Positions 1 to 5,892 of a stretch of DNA of 9,248 nt are shown here, piece after piece. Both the position numbers and the translations under genes were made by a program. The stretch covers positions 1 to 9,248 of the forward strand of contig JAHEJE010000104.1 of assembly GCA_024639035.1 (NCBI GenBank). Direction: 5' to 3'. How positions within the stretch are numbered: the stretch's first letter is position 1; each line of letters starts with the position of its first letter. Below the pieces are notes generated by a model. It made no database searches, had not been told where the DNA came from, and saw only the letters and a list, made by a program, of their open reading frames with translations. The DNA comes from Alphaproteobacteria bacterium. Its GTDB lineage: Bacteria > Pseudomonadota > Alphaproteobacteria > Rhizobiales > Aestuariivirgaceae.

Positions 1-779
1 TGACCGGGGCAACTCGGGGCGTGGAGATTGCAATACGTTTCCGGTTGCGGGCGATCGGACATTCGGCGCACGACTTCTCGACCAAGTTCGGGGTCAACCC
101 GAACGAGGCGGTCAAGTTGCTCCAGCATGCCGCCGAGCGCGGTTTCGATTGCGTGCTGACGTTCCATCCCGGCTCGCAATGTGTCGATGCCAATGCCTGG
201 CGCCGGCACATTACGGCGGCCGCGGACATTGCCCGGACTGCCGGTGTGCCGGTAACCCGGCTGAATGTCGGCGGTGGCTTTCCGGCGCGCTACGGTGCGG
301 TGCCGGTTCCCGAGCTGGCGACGTTGTTTACGGTTATCGAGACCACGGCGCGCGCGACCTTTGCCGGTCTGGCTATGCCGGAACTGGAATGCGAGCCGGG
401 GCGGGCCATTGTGGCGCCGTGCCAGTCGGTGCTGACGCGGGTGAAGTTGGTGCGCCGCGAGCGCCGCGAGCTGTTTCTCAACGACGGCATCTACGGTGCG
501 CTGATGGAGGTGTCGCAGGTGCGCGAGCTGATGCCGCCGCACCGGGCCATTCGCCGCACCGGATCGTTCGCGGCGGCGACCACGGACTGGATCGTGTTCG
601 GGCCGACCTGCGATCCGCTCGATACGCTGCCGGTCAAGCTGCGCCTGCCGTGCGACATCGCCGAGGACGACTACGTCGAGTTCGGCACCATTGGCGCTTA
701 CGGGGCCGCGACGGCCACCGGTTTCAATGGCTACGGCAAGTACCAGCGGGCCTGGGTACAGTCGGCGCTTACGGTGTAG
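1..779 (+). CDS. Fold-III PLP-dependent amino-acid decarboxylase, probably ornithine decarboxylase (5' partial)
   Basis: This enzyme would decarboxylate ornithine (or a related diamino acid) to putrescine in the cytoplasm using PLP. The frame is open from base 3. The GTG at 21 is not a believable start because it falls inside the alanine-racemase-like barrel, so the N-terminal lysine that binds PLP lies outside the window. Counting from that GTG codon, the visible motifs are: HPGSQC at 49-54 (usual HVGSQ), the phosphate-binding GGGFP at 84-88, EPGR at 125-128, NDGIYGALME at 154-163, GPTCDPLD at 194-201, a C-terminal EFGTIGAYG at 220-228, and FNGYGKY at 235-241. The Cys-Asp pair of GPTCD is the ornithine-decarboxylase signature rather than that of diaminopimelate decarboxylase (LysA). 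Family assignment is firm. Substrate is inferred, and lysine/ornithine dual use is possible. The gene ends one base before the stop codon of the convergent receiver gene. Confidence 0.88.
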   Translation, partial: TGATRGVEIAIRFRLRAIGHSAHDFSTKFGVNPNEAVKLLQHAAERGFDCVLTFHPGSQCVDANAWRRHITAAADIARTAGVPVTRLNVGGGFPARYGAVPVPELATLFTVIETTARATFAGLAMPELECEPGRAIVAPCQSVLTRVKLVRRERRELFLNDGIYGALMEVSQVRELMPPHRAIRRTGSFAAATTDWIVFGPTCDPLDTLPVKLRLPCDIAEDDYVEFGTIGAYGAATATGFNGYGKYQRAWVQSALTV

Positions 780-780
780 G

Positions 781-1146
781 TCAGGGGGTGTTGGCGGCGA
801 GAACGTCGAACACCTTGTCGAGGTCGACGGGTTTGGAGAACACGCCCATGGCACCGTTCTGCACCGCCTGATCGATCAGGTCGTTCACCGAAAAACCGGT
901 CATCATGTAGACCTTGGCTTCCGGCTTGAACTTGCGGATTTCCAGAAAACTTTCGACACCGTTGCGGCCCGGCATCATGATGTCCATGAAGGCAAGGTCG
1001 AAGCCTTGCGTCTCGGCGGCCTCGATTGCGTTGTCGCCGCTGTAGACGGCAGTGGCGTCGTGACCTTCCATCTCGAACAATTCGGCGAGCGAATCCGCTG
1101 CGTCGGTGTCATCATCCACCACGAGGATCTTCAGGGGCTGTCCCAT
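781..1146 (-). CDS. Stand-alone response-regulator receiver domain (CheY-like)
   Basis: This is a 121-residue protein consisting only of a receiver domain, with no DNA-binding or enzymatic output domain. It would be phosphorylated by a histidine kinase and act through protein contacts. The acidic pocket is D11-D12-D13, the phospho-acceptor is D55 in FMDIMMPG, the switch threonine is T83 in MMTGFS, and the conserved lysine is K105 in SKP, so all catalytic residues are present. F103 occupies the aromatic switch position. I chose the ATG at 1146 because GGAG lies at 1156-1159, nine bases upstream. Upstream in-frame ATGs at 1161 and 1188 would only add a short tail with no receiver homology and have weaker ribosome binding sites. 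No histidine kinase lies nearby, so the partner is unknown. It is transcribed in the same direction as the peptidase gene upstream (124-base gap), but I see no evidence that the two are linked. Confidence 0.93.
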   Translation of the reverse strand: MGQPLKILVVDDDTDAADSLAELFEMEGHDATAVYSGDNAIEAAETQGFDLAFMDIMMPGRNGVESFLEIRKFKPEAKVYMMTGFSVNDLIDQAVQNGAMGVFSKPVDLDKVFDVLAANTP

Positions 1147-1259
1147 CAACTTTCTCTCCATATCGCCCGTTCCGGCGCCGGTCCCCATCCCGACAGGACA
1201 GAGAAGACCATATGGAGGTTAACAGATGATTGCGGTATTCGTCAGTACACGCACTTTCG

Positions 1260-1271
1260 GATCAGCTGATC
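1260..1271. repeat. Perfect 12-bp palindrome at the end of the peptidase gene
   Basis: GATCAGCTGATC reads identically on both strands. Its last base is the final base of the peptidase stop codon. It lies in the 124-base gap upstream of the receiver gene. With no central loop it would make a poor terminator hairpin (4-bp arms around AGCT), and no T-run follows. It could be a protein-binding site or simply chance. Confidence 0.4.
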
Positions 1272-2092
1272 TACAGACCGAGGGAGATTGCCGAGTCGAT
1301 AATGGCGACGATGCCGCGACGCAGGCGATAACCGCCGGTGGCCATCAGGTGGCCGTCGGCCCGCGCCAGTTTGCGACCGTTGCGGTCGACGAAGTCACCC
1401 TGGCGGATTTCTTCGGTTGTCAGGTAAACGCGCTGGATCTGCGTGCCGCCGCCATCGTCGCTGTCATGCAGGATGACGGTGTCGCGGTCCGGCGCTCCGT
1501 CCGGGCCGACGCCGTAGCCGGCGACGGTGACCATGTGACCGCCGATGCGCCGGTATTCGCCGGGCAACTTGCCGGGTTCGTAAAAGCCGATTGCCAACCA
1601 GATGGCATGGCCGTCGTCGAACTCACCGGTGATCCAGTCGAGATCGGGAATGTCCTGGCCGCCGCCGAACCGGGACGGCATCTTCCAGCGGCCACGGTAA
1701 TCGAGGTTGGCGCGATAGCCGGCGCTTTCGGCATAGTTTTCCAGGCCGACAAGGAATTTCTCCGGCGTCGTGCCGCCCTTTGGGGCTGTCGACATGAAAT
1801 CGCCATGTCCCAGGGTCTTGGCGACGGTGGAGACCTTTTCGGTCGTCGACAGGCCGCGCACCGGCAGCAGCCGGGCAAAGCCGCGCCGTTCGGCCAGCCA
1901 AACCAGGGCATTGGCGGCAGCGACCGGGGCGCAGTACATGCGGCCGCCATTGGGCAGGCCGAGAGCCGGGTCGGTCTGGGTGAAATCGGGCATTTCGTCG
2001 AGCCGGAAGGTGTCGTAGCTGGCCGCCGTTGCCGGCAGCACGGCCAGAACATGGGCAGCGGCGGCAAAGGCAAGTGTGCTGATGCGCTTCAA
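1271..2092 (-). CDS. Exported papain-like / C39-like cysteine peptidase homologue
   Basis: The predicted 273-residue protein has a Sec signal peptide (K2, R3, then a hydrophobic stretch at about 4-20, and a likely cut near ATA-AS at 21-25), so it probably acts in the periplasm or outside the cell. The mature part has the order of a clan-CA cysteine peptidase: C54 in YCAPVAAAN, H186 in GGHMVTVAGYG, and D210 or D212 in LHDSDDGG. The usual oxyanion-hole glutamine six residues before the cysteine is N48 here. The start is TTG at 2092: GGGAGG lies five bases upstream, while the first in-frame ATG (residue 34) would discard the whole signal peptide. Candidate activities are a peptidase, an amidase or a catalytically altered homologue. 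No bacteriocin or transporter partner is nearby, so a C39 leader-peptidase role is unlikely. Fold assignment is an inference from the motif order. Confidence 0.72.
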   Translation of the reverse strand: MKRISTLAFAAAAHVLAVLPATAASYDTFRLDEMPDFTQTDPALGLPNGGRMYCAPVAAANALVWLAERRGFARLLPVRGLSTTEKVSTVAKTLGHGDFMSTAPKGGTTPEKFLVGLENYAESAGYRANLDYRGRWKMPSRFGGGQDIPDLDWITGEFDDGHAIWLAIGFYEPGKLPGEYRRIGGHMVTVAGYGVGPDGAPDRDTVILHDSDDGGGTQIQRVYLTTEEIRQGDFVDRNGRKLARADGHLMATGGYRLRRGIVAIIDSAISLGL

Positions 2093-2097
2093 TCGGG

Positions 2098-2103
2098 CCT
2101 CCC
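2098..2103 (-). promoter_or_regulatory. Strong ribosome binding site supporting a TTG start
   Basis: GGGAGG on the minus strand lies five bases before the TTG at 2092. It is what decides the start of the exported peptidase homologue, and that start keeps a complete signal peptide. Confidence 0.75.
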
Positions 2104-2126
2104 GGCTGGTTTTTCCGGAACACCAT

Positions 2127-2165
2127 AGGTCATCGCCGTAAAGGGCCGGCTAAGGTCACAGGTCA
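2127..2165. repeat. Three direct copies of AGGTCA upstream of the peptidase gene
   Basis: AGGTCA occurs at 2127-2132, 2153-2158 and 2160-2165, all in the same orientation. On the minus strand these read TGACCT and lie 34-73 bases before the peptidase start. The last copy runs into a near-palindrome, GGTCAAATTTTACC (2161-2174), in which 12 of 14 positions are symmetric. This 102-base gap between the SDR stop and the peptidase start should hold the peptidase promoter. TTGACC on the minus strand (2168-2163) could be a -35, but I found no good -10 at the right distance. A regulator binding site is possible. The motif also occurs singly elsewhere in the window. Confidence 0.35.
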
Positions 2166-2194
2166 AATTTTACCGGTCGCTACGGGGGCTGGCC

Positions 2195-2902
2195 TCACCA
2201 GGACTGCGGCTCGCCGTTGAAGAAATAGCCGCCGCTCGGGCCTCCGGGCGGCAGGGTCGCGGCCCAGATCAGGCCTTCGGCACTGGTGTCCGGGTCCAGA
2301 TTTGCCGATGGCCCGCCCATGTCGGTCTTTACCCAGCCGGGATCGATCGCGTTGACCATGATACCGCGATCGGCCAGCTCCATCGCGGCCAGCCGTGTGA
2401 GGGCATTGAGCGCGGTCTTGGAGGCGCGGTAGCCGAATGAACCGCCGGACATGCGTTCGAGGCTGGCCATGCTGGATGAGACGTTGATGATGCGGCCGTT
2501 GTCGGCGATCATCGGGCCGAGGGCGCGGATCACCCGCCAGGGGCCGAATGTGTTGACATTGAAGGTGTCGAGCATGGCCTGGGCGTTGCCGGCGAGGACC
2601 GATCCGCCGGCTGCGTCGGTTTTCTCCGGGTAGATGCCGGCGCAGTTGATCAGGACATCGATGTGATCTGTCTGCTTTGCCAGCCATTTGGCAAAGGCGG
2701 TGACCGAGCGGTCCTTGCCCTGGTCGAGGACATGGCCTCTTGCCGATGCCCCCTCGGCGGCGGCCTCGGCGATGGCGGCCTCGACGCCCGGTTTGGTGGT
2801 GCCGGTGAGGATGACGTCATAGCCCAGGTTGGCGAGCTTGCGGGCGGTGGCCTGGCCGATGCCGCGGGTGGCGCCGGTGATGACTGCAACTTTCGAGGTC
2901 AT
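2195..2902 (-). CDS. Short-chain dehydrogenase/reductase, carbonyl-reductase-like
   Basis: This 235-residue classical SDR would reduce a carbonyl compound (or oxidise an alcohol) with a nicotinamide cofactor in the cytoplasm. The Rossmann motif TGATRGIG is at 9-16, CAG at 87-89, the structural asparagine region FNVN at 114-117, the serine run SSS at 142-144, and YRASK with catalytic Y158 and K162. R13 in the glycine motif and the absence of an acidic residue after beta-strand 2 (LTGTT, 32-36) favour NADPH. The C-terminus (DMGGP, then LPPGGPSGGYF) resembles the carbonyl reductase 1-like group. The ATG at 2902 is chosen because the Rossmann motif follows directly and AAGGAA lies eight bases upstream. 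The longer frame from 3001 would add 33 unrelated residues and run through the promoter region. Substrate unknown. Confidence 0.92.
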   Translation of the reverse strand: MTSKVAVITGATRGIGQATARKLANLGYDVILTGTTKPGVEAAIAEAAAEGASARGHVLDQGKDRSVTAFAKWLAKQTDHIDVLINCAGIYPEKTDAAGGSVLAGNAQAMLDTFNVNTFGPWRVIRALGPMIADNGRIINVSSSMASLERMSGGSFGYRASKTALNALTRLAAMELADRGIMVNAIDPGWVKTDMGGPSANLDPDTSAEGLIWAATLPPGGPSGGYFFNGEPQSW

Positions 2903-2922
2903 GGCAATGGTTCCTTGCGTCT

Positions 2923-2939
2923 CGACACTAGAAATGTCG
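2923..2939. promoter_or_regulatory. Operator-like inverted repeat between the SDR promoter and start codon
   Basis: CGACA and TGTCG form perfect 5-bp arms around a 7-base AT-rich centre (CTAGAAA), giving a 17-bp dyad. It sits 21 bases upstream of the SDR start codon and downstream of its candidate -10, where a repressor would block transcription. No regulator gene lies beside it. Size and placement fit a dimeric repressor site, but this is inference. Confidence 0.35.
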
Positions 2940-2972
2940 GCTGGACGGGCTTGTGTAGCATGATGGTCGGCG

Positions 2973-3001
2973 ATGGTATCATCGGCCGAAGCGATCGGCA
3001 A
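2973..3001 (-). promoter_or_regulatory. Candidate sigma-70 promoter for the SDR gene
   Basis: On the minus strand, TTGCCG (3001-2996) and TACCAT (2978-2973) are separated by 17 bases. The -10 is preceded by TG one base upstream (TGATACCAT), an extended -10 arrangement. It lies about 70 bases upstream of the SDR start and overlaps the candidate crcB -10 on the other strand. Confidence 0.45.
2974..2982 (+). promoter_or_regulatory. Candidate extended -10 promoter element for the crcB operon
   Basis: TGGTATCAT contains TATCAT (5 of 6 consensus positions) preceded by TGn. I see no good -35 at 17 bases, which extended -10 promoters can tolerate. Transcription would start near 2989, leaving a leader of roughly 48 bases before crcB. 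It is the mirror image of the SDR -10 within the palindrome CGATG-N4-CATCG (2971-2984). Confidence 0.45.
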
Positions 3002-3036
3002 TTGCGCGCAGCGGCGGGCGCGGCTATACCGGCGCC

Positions 3037-3417
3037 ATGCCGATGATGATGTGGGTTGCAGCGGGCGGGGCGCTGGGTGCAGCCGGACGATATCTTGTGA
3101 ACGTGTGGACGGGCCGCCTGCTGGGCAGCGGGTTTCCGTGGGGCACGCTTACGGTCAACATCCTTGGCTCGTTGGCAATGGGCGCGCTGATCACCTTCAT
3201 GGCGCTGAAGTGGTCGACGAGCCAGGAGATGCGGGCCTTTCTGACCACGGGTATTCTTGGCGGATTTACTACTTTTTCGGCGTTTTCGCTTGATTTCGCC
3301 ACGCTTTACGAGCGCAAGGCCTTCGGGCTGGCGGCACTTTATGCGCTTGGCTCGGTAGGCGTGTCGCTGATCGCCATCTTCGCCGGCATGGCGCTGATGC
3401 GGGCGTTGCTGTCGTGA
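3037..3417 (+). CDS. crcB: CrcB/Fluc fluoride ion channel
   Basis: This 126-residue, four-helix inner-membrane protein works as an antiparallel dimer to let fluoride leave the cell. Family motifs are in order: GGALGAAGRY at 10-19 (R18), PWGTLTVNILGS at 34-45 (pore asparagine N41), and GGFTTFSAF at 75-83. The last contains the two pore phenylalanines F80 and F83 and the T79/S81 residues. The length is normal for the family. The start is uncertain among four in-frame ATGs at 3037, 3043, 3046 and 3049. None has a clear Shine-Dalgarno sequence, so the most upstream is used. The stop overlaps the next gene by four bases (GTGA), which suggests translational coupling. A fluoride riboswitch was looked for in the leader and not found convincingly. 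Confidence 0.96.
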   Translation: MPMMMWVAAGGALGAAGRYLVNVWTGRLLGSGFPWGTLTVNILGSLAMGALITFMALKWSTSQEMRAFLTTGILGGFTTFSAFSLDFATLYERKAFGLAALYALGSVGVSLIAIFAGMALMRALLS

Positions 3418-4388
3418 GCGGCGTCGAGCGCCGCCGGGTAAAGCGTGACGAGGCCGGGGTGCGGCTCGACCGGTGGTTCAAGCTCAACTATCCGCAGGTT
3501 CCGCACGCGCTGCTCAACAAGCTGTTGCGCAAGGGCGAGGTGCGGGTCGACGGCGGGCGCGCCAAAACCAACCTGCGGTTGCGCGAGGGCCAGGAGATCA
3601 GGGTGCCGCCGCTATCGGATGGCGCCAAGGCTGCGCCGGTGGCCACCACCCGGCCGCTGAACGACAAGGACCGGGCATTCCTTGAAGGTCTGATCGTCTA
3701 TCAGGACGATGATGTCTTCGTGCTCAACAAGCCGGGTGGCATTGCCGTGCAGGGCGGCAGCAAGACGTCGCGGCATATCGATGGCCTGCTGGCAAGCTGG
3801 GGGCTGGAACTGGGCGTGCGACCGCGCCTGGTGCACCGCCTCGACAGGGACACCTCGGGCATCCTGGTGGTCGCCCGCAAGCGTCAGGCGGCGGCCGAAC
3901 TGGGCAAGTTGTTCGCCACCCGTTCGGTGCGCAAGATCTACTGGGCGGTCGTGGCCGGGGTTCCCGAACCGCGGCAGGGCAAGGTCGAGCTTGCGCTGAT
4001 CAAGTCGGGTGCCGGCGGCCAGGAACGGGTCAGGGCGGCGGGCAGGAACGAGGCCGGAGCGCAGCGGGCGACGACCCATTACTCGGTGATCGACACCGCC
4101 GGAAAGGCGTTCTCTTGGGTGTCGCTGAAGCCGGTGACCGGGCGCCAGCATCAGCTGCGGGCCCATATGGCGATGATCGGGCACCCGATTGTCGGCGATG
4201 TGAAATACGGCGGTGACACCGAAGTGCCCGCCGCATTGGCCCGGCGGCTGCACCTCCATGCCCGGCGGATCAGTTTTCCGCGGCCCGACGGCGGCATCGT
4301 CGACGTGAGCGCGCCGCTGAGCGACATGATGACGGAGAGCTTCGCCGCCCTGGGGTTCGATCCCTCGCGTTACGACGGGGACGGGTGA
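3414..4388 (+). CDS. rluC: RluA-family 23S rRNA pseudouridine synthase (RluC-like)
   Basis: This 324-residue enzyme converts uridines to pseudouridine in 23S rRNA. An N-terminal S4 RNA-binding domain (about 17-64, including LLNKLLRKGEVRVDG) is followed by the catalytic domain. That domain carries NKPGGIAVQGG at 105-115, the active-site HRLDRDTSG at 141-149 with catalytic D144, and GRQHQLRAHM at 243-252. The start is GTG at 3414, four bases inside crcB, and the S4 domain follows at the expected distance. The stop TGA shares one base with the ATG of the HAD gene. RluC rather than RluD is chosen from the S4 arrangement and from neighbours (crcB, HAD, ATP12) that I associate with the alphaproteobacterial RluC-type copy. 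Exact target uridines cannot be read from the sequence. Confidence 0.93.
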   Translation: MSGVERRRVKRDEAGVRLDRWFKLNYPQVPHALLNKLLRKGEVRVDGGRAKTNLRLREGQEIRVPPLSDGAKAAPVATTRPLNDKDRAFLEGLIVYQDDDVFVLNKPGGIAVQGGSKTSRHIDGLLASWGLELGVRPRLVHRLDRDTSGILVVARKRQAAAELGKLFATRSVRKIYWAVVAGVPEPRQGKVELALIKSGAGGQERVRAAGRNEAGAQRATTHYSVIDTAGKAFSWVSLKPVTGRQHQLRAHMAMIGHPIVGDVKYGGDTEVPAALARRLHLHARRISFPRPDGGIVDVSAPLSDMMTESFAALGFDPSRYDGDG

Positions 4389-5059
4389 TGAAACTGGTGG
4401 TGTTCGATTGCGACGGGACCCTGGTCGACAGCCAGAACCTTATTGCCACTTCGATGCAGTTCGCATTCGAACGCAATGAACTCAAATGGCCGGGACGCCA
4501 GGCGACACTTTCGGTGGTTGGGCTATCGCTGCCGGAGGCCATGGCGGTGCTGGCGCCCGAGCAGGACGCGACTACGCACCATCGGCTGAGCGAGGGCTAC
4601 AAGGGCGCCTTTCACCATCTGCGGATCGATCCCGATCACCATGAGCCGGTGTTCGACGGCTGCCACGGCGTGCTCGAGGCGCTGGCCGGGCGCGATGATG
4701 TGTTGATGGCTATTGCGACCGGCAAGTCGCAGCGCGGGGTTCGGGCATTGCTCAAACGTCAGGGATGGACCGGACAATTCGTCAGTATACAGACGGCAGA
4801 CGATGCGCCCTCGAAACCGCATCCGGCGATGGTGCGCCAGGCGATGGCCGATGCCGGCGTTGCGGCGCCCGACACCATCGTCGTCGGCGACACCAGTTTT
4901 GACATGGCCATGGCGCGGGCAGCCGGGGCCGGGGCCATCGGGGTCGCCTGGGGCTATCATCCGGTGGATCACCTGATCGGCCATGGTTCGCACGCGGTGG
5001 TCGGGCAGTTCGAAGACCTGCCGGCAGAGCTTGACAGGCTATGGGAGGCGGGATGGTGA
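4388..5059 (+). CDS. HAD-IA family phosphatase (phosphoglycolate phosphatase-like)
   Basis: This 223-residue cytoplasmic phosphohydrolase has all four HAD motifs: DCDGTLVDS at 7-15 with nucleophile D7 and acid/base D9, T111 in IATGK, K143 in SKPHP, and GDTSFD at 167-172 with magnesium-binding D168 and D172. A helical cap lies between motifs I and II (about 16-95), as in subclass IA. It resembles Gph-type phosphatases, but the substrate could equally be another small phosphate ester. The ATG at 4388 (TGATG overlap with the preceding stop) is preferred over the GTG at 4385, because either gives the same domain and ATG is the stronger initiator. GGGGACGG lies just upstream. It overlaps the ATP12 gene downstream, so it is probably co-translated with both neighbours. 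Confidence 0.93.
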   Translation: MKLVVFDCDGTLVDSQNLIATSMQFAFERNELKWPGRQATLSVVGLSLPEAMAVLAPEQDATTHHRLSEGYKGAFHHLRIDPDHHEPVFDGCHGVLEALAGRDDVLMAIATGKSQRGVRALLKRQGWTGQFVSIQTADDAPSKPHPAMVRQAMADAGVAAPDTIVVGDTSFDMAMARAAGAGAIGVAWGYHPVDHLIGHGSHAVVGQFEDLPAELDRLWEAGW

Positions 5060-5817
5060 GCGAAAGCGCCGACGACAAGGCGAAGCGACTGCTGACGGGG
5101 CAGGAAAAACCGGCATTACCACGGCGGTTTTATGCCGCCGCGAGCGTTGCGGAACGCCCAAACGGTCTGCAAATCCTGCTCGACGGGCGCCCGGTCAAGA
5201 CGCCGCTGAAGGCACCGCTGGCGGTGCCGGGCCGGGCACTGGCCGATGCCATAGCGGCGGAATGGATGGTGCAAGGCGAGCATATCGACCCGCACTCCAT
5301 GCCGTGCACCAGGCTGGCGAACACGGCAATCGACCGGGTTGCCGGCCGAACGGCAGATATCGTGGCGGAAATCTGCGAGTTCGCCGCCAGCGATCTGGTT
5401 TGCTACCGGGCCGACAGTCCCGAAGGGCTGGTGACACGGCAGAGCGAGACCTGGGATCCGTTGCTGGGCTGGATGGCAAAGACGCTCGGCGCGCGCTTCG
5501 TCGCCGTCACCGGGCTTGTGCACGAGCCGCAGCCGGAGCCGACAATGGTAGCGGTCAGGGACTATCTCACGGCTTGCGATGATCTTGCGCTGACGGCCGT
5601 TCACAACCTGACCACGCTGACCGGGTCGTGCGTGCTGGCGGTGACGCTGCGCGAAGGGGTGATATCGGCCGATGCGGGCTGGGCGGCGGCCCACATCGAC
5701 GAGGATTGGCAGATCGAGCATTGGGGCATGGATGAGGAGGCCAGCCGGCGCCGGGCGCACTATCGGCGCGAGTATGATGCGACGTTGGCCTTCATGGCCC
5801 TGGCGGCCGGCGAATAG
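5053..5817 (+). CDS. ATP12-family F1-ATPase assembly chaperone
   Basis: ATP12 binds the unassembled F1 alpha subunit and helps build F1-ATPase. It is known in mitochondria and alphaproteobacteria. The 254-residue product shows the conserved N-terminal run RRFYAAA with ILLDGRPVKTP and an ALADAIAAEW segment, then the highly conserved MPCTRLANTAID, ASDLVCYRAD, and the C-terminal acidic motif DEDWQIEHWGMDEEA. Length is normal for the bacterial family. The ATG at 5053 is chosen because GGGAGG lies four to five bases upstream. ATG 5041 has no ribosome binding site and GTG 5056 is a possible alternative. It begins inside the end of the HAD gene. ATP synthase genes themselves are not in the window, so the chaperone is encoded apart from its client, at least on this segment. 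Confidence 0.94.
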   Translation: MVSESADDKAKRLLTGQEKPALPRRFYAAASVAERPNGLQILLDGRPVKTPLKAPLAVPGRALADAIAAEWMVQGEHIDPHSMPCTRLANTAIDRVAGRTADIVAEICEFAASDLVCYRADSPEGLVTRQSETWDPLLGWMAKTLGARFVAVTGLVHEPQPEPTMVAVRDYLTACDDLALTAVHNLTTLTGSCVLAVTLREGVISADAGWAAAHIDEDWQIEHWGMDEEASRRRAHYRREYDATLAFMALAAGE

Positions 5818-5831
5818 GGCAAAAGGCGCGT

Positions 5832-5859
5832 TTGCACGGGCTTGGCGCGGTGCTAGATA
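5832..5859 (+). promoter_or_regulatory. Candidate sigma-70 promoter for pccB
   Basis: TTGCAC (5832-5837) and TAGATA (5854-5859) are separated by 16 bases, in the 75-base gap between the ATP12 stop and the pccB start. The leader would be about 27 bases and includes the ribosome binding site AGGGGTAGG just before the ATG. This suggests pccB can be transcribed independently of the four-gene run upstream. Confidence 0.5.
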
Positions 5860-5892
5860 TGAAAGAAGCGCTGCGAGCAACAGGGGTAGGTC

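Noticed and set aside
21..23. GTG at 21 as the real start of the decarboxylase
   Set aside because: The frame is open to the window edge, and starting there would remove the PLP-binding lysine and the first part of the barrel.
1226..2128. Plus-strand open frame of 300 codons opposite the exported peptidase gene
   Set aside because: The minus-strand frame has a signal peptide, a catalytic-type motif order and a strong ribosome binding site. The plus-strand product shows only low-complexity Ala/Gly/Asp-rich sequence.
2163..2687. Second minus-strand frame over the SDR gene, considered as a frameshift
   Set aside because: The SDR frame is complete from the Rossmann motif to the C-terminus without interruption. 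The other frame is Arg/Pro-rich shadow.
2985..2999. GCCGA-AGCGA-TCGGC hairpin as a separate regulatory RNA element
   Set aside because: A single 5-bp stem in GC-rich DNA is common. It overlaps the spacer of the SDR promoter candidate and has no other support.
2966..3036. Possible fluoride riboswitch in the crcB leader (GGCGATGG resembles its 5' start)
   Set aside because: The following conserved parts, an AACCGC-like segment and a GCTGATG-like segment with the pseudoknot partner, are not present. The small hairpins at 2969-2987 and 2985-2999 do not reproduce its fold.
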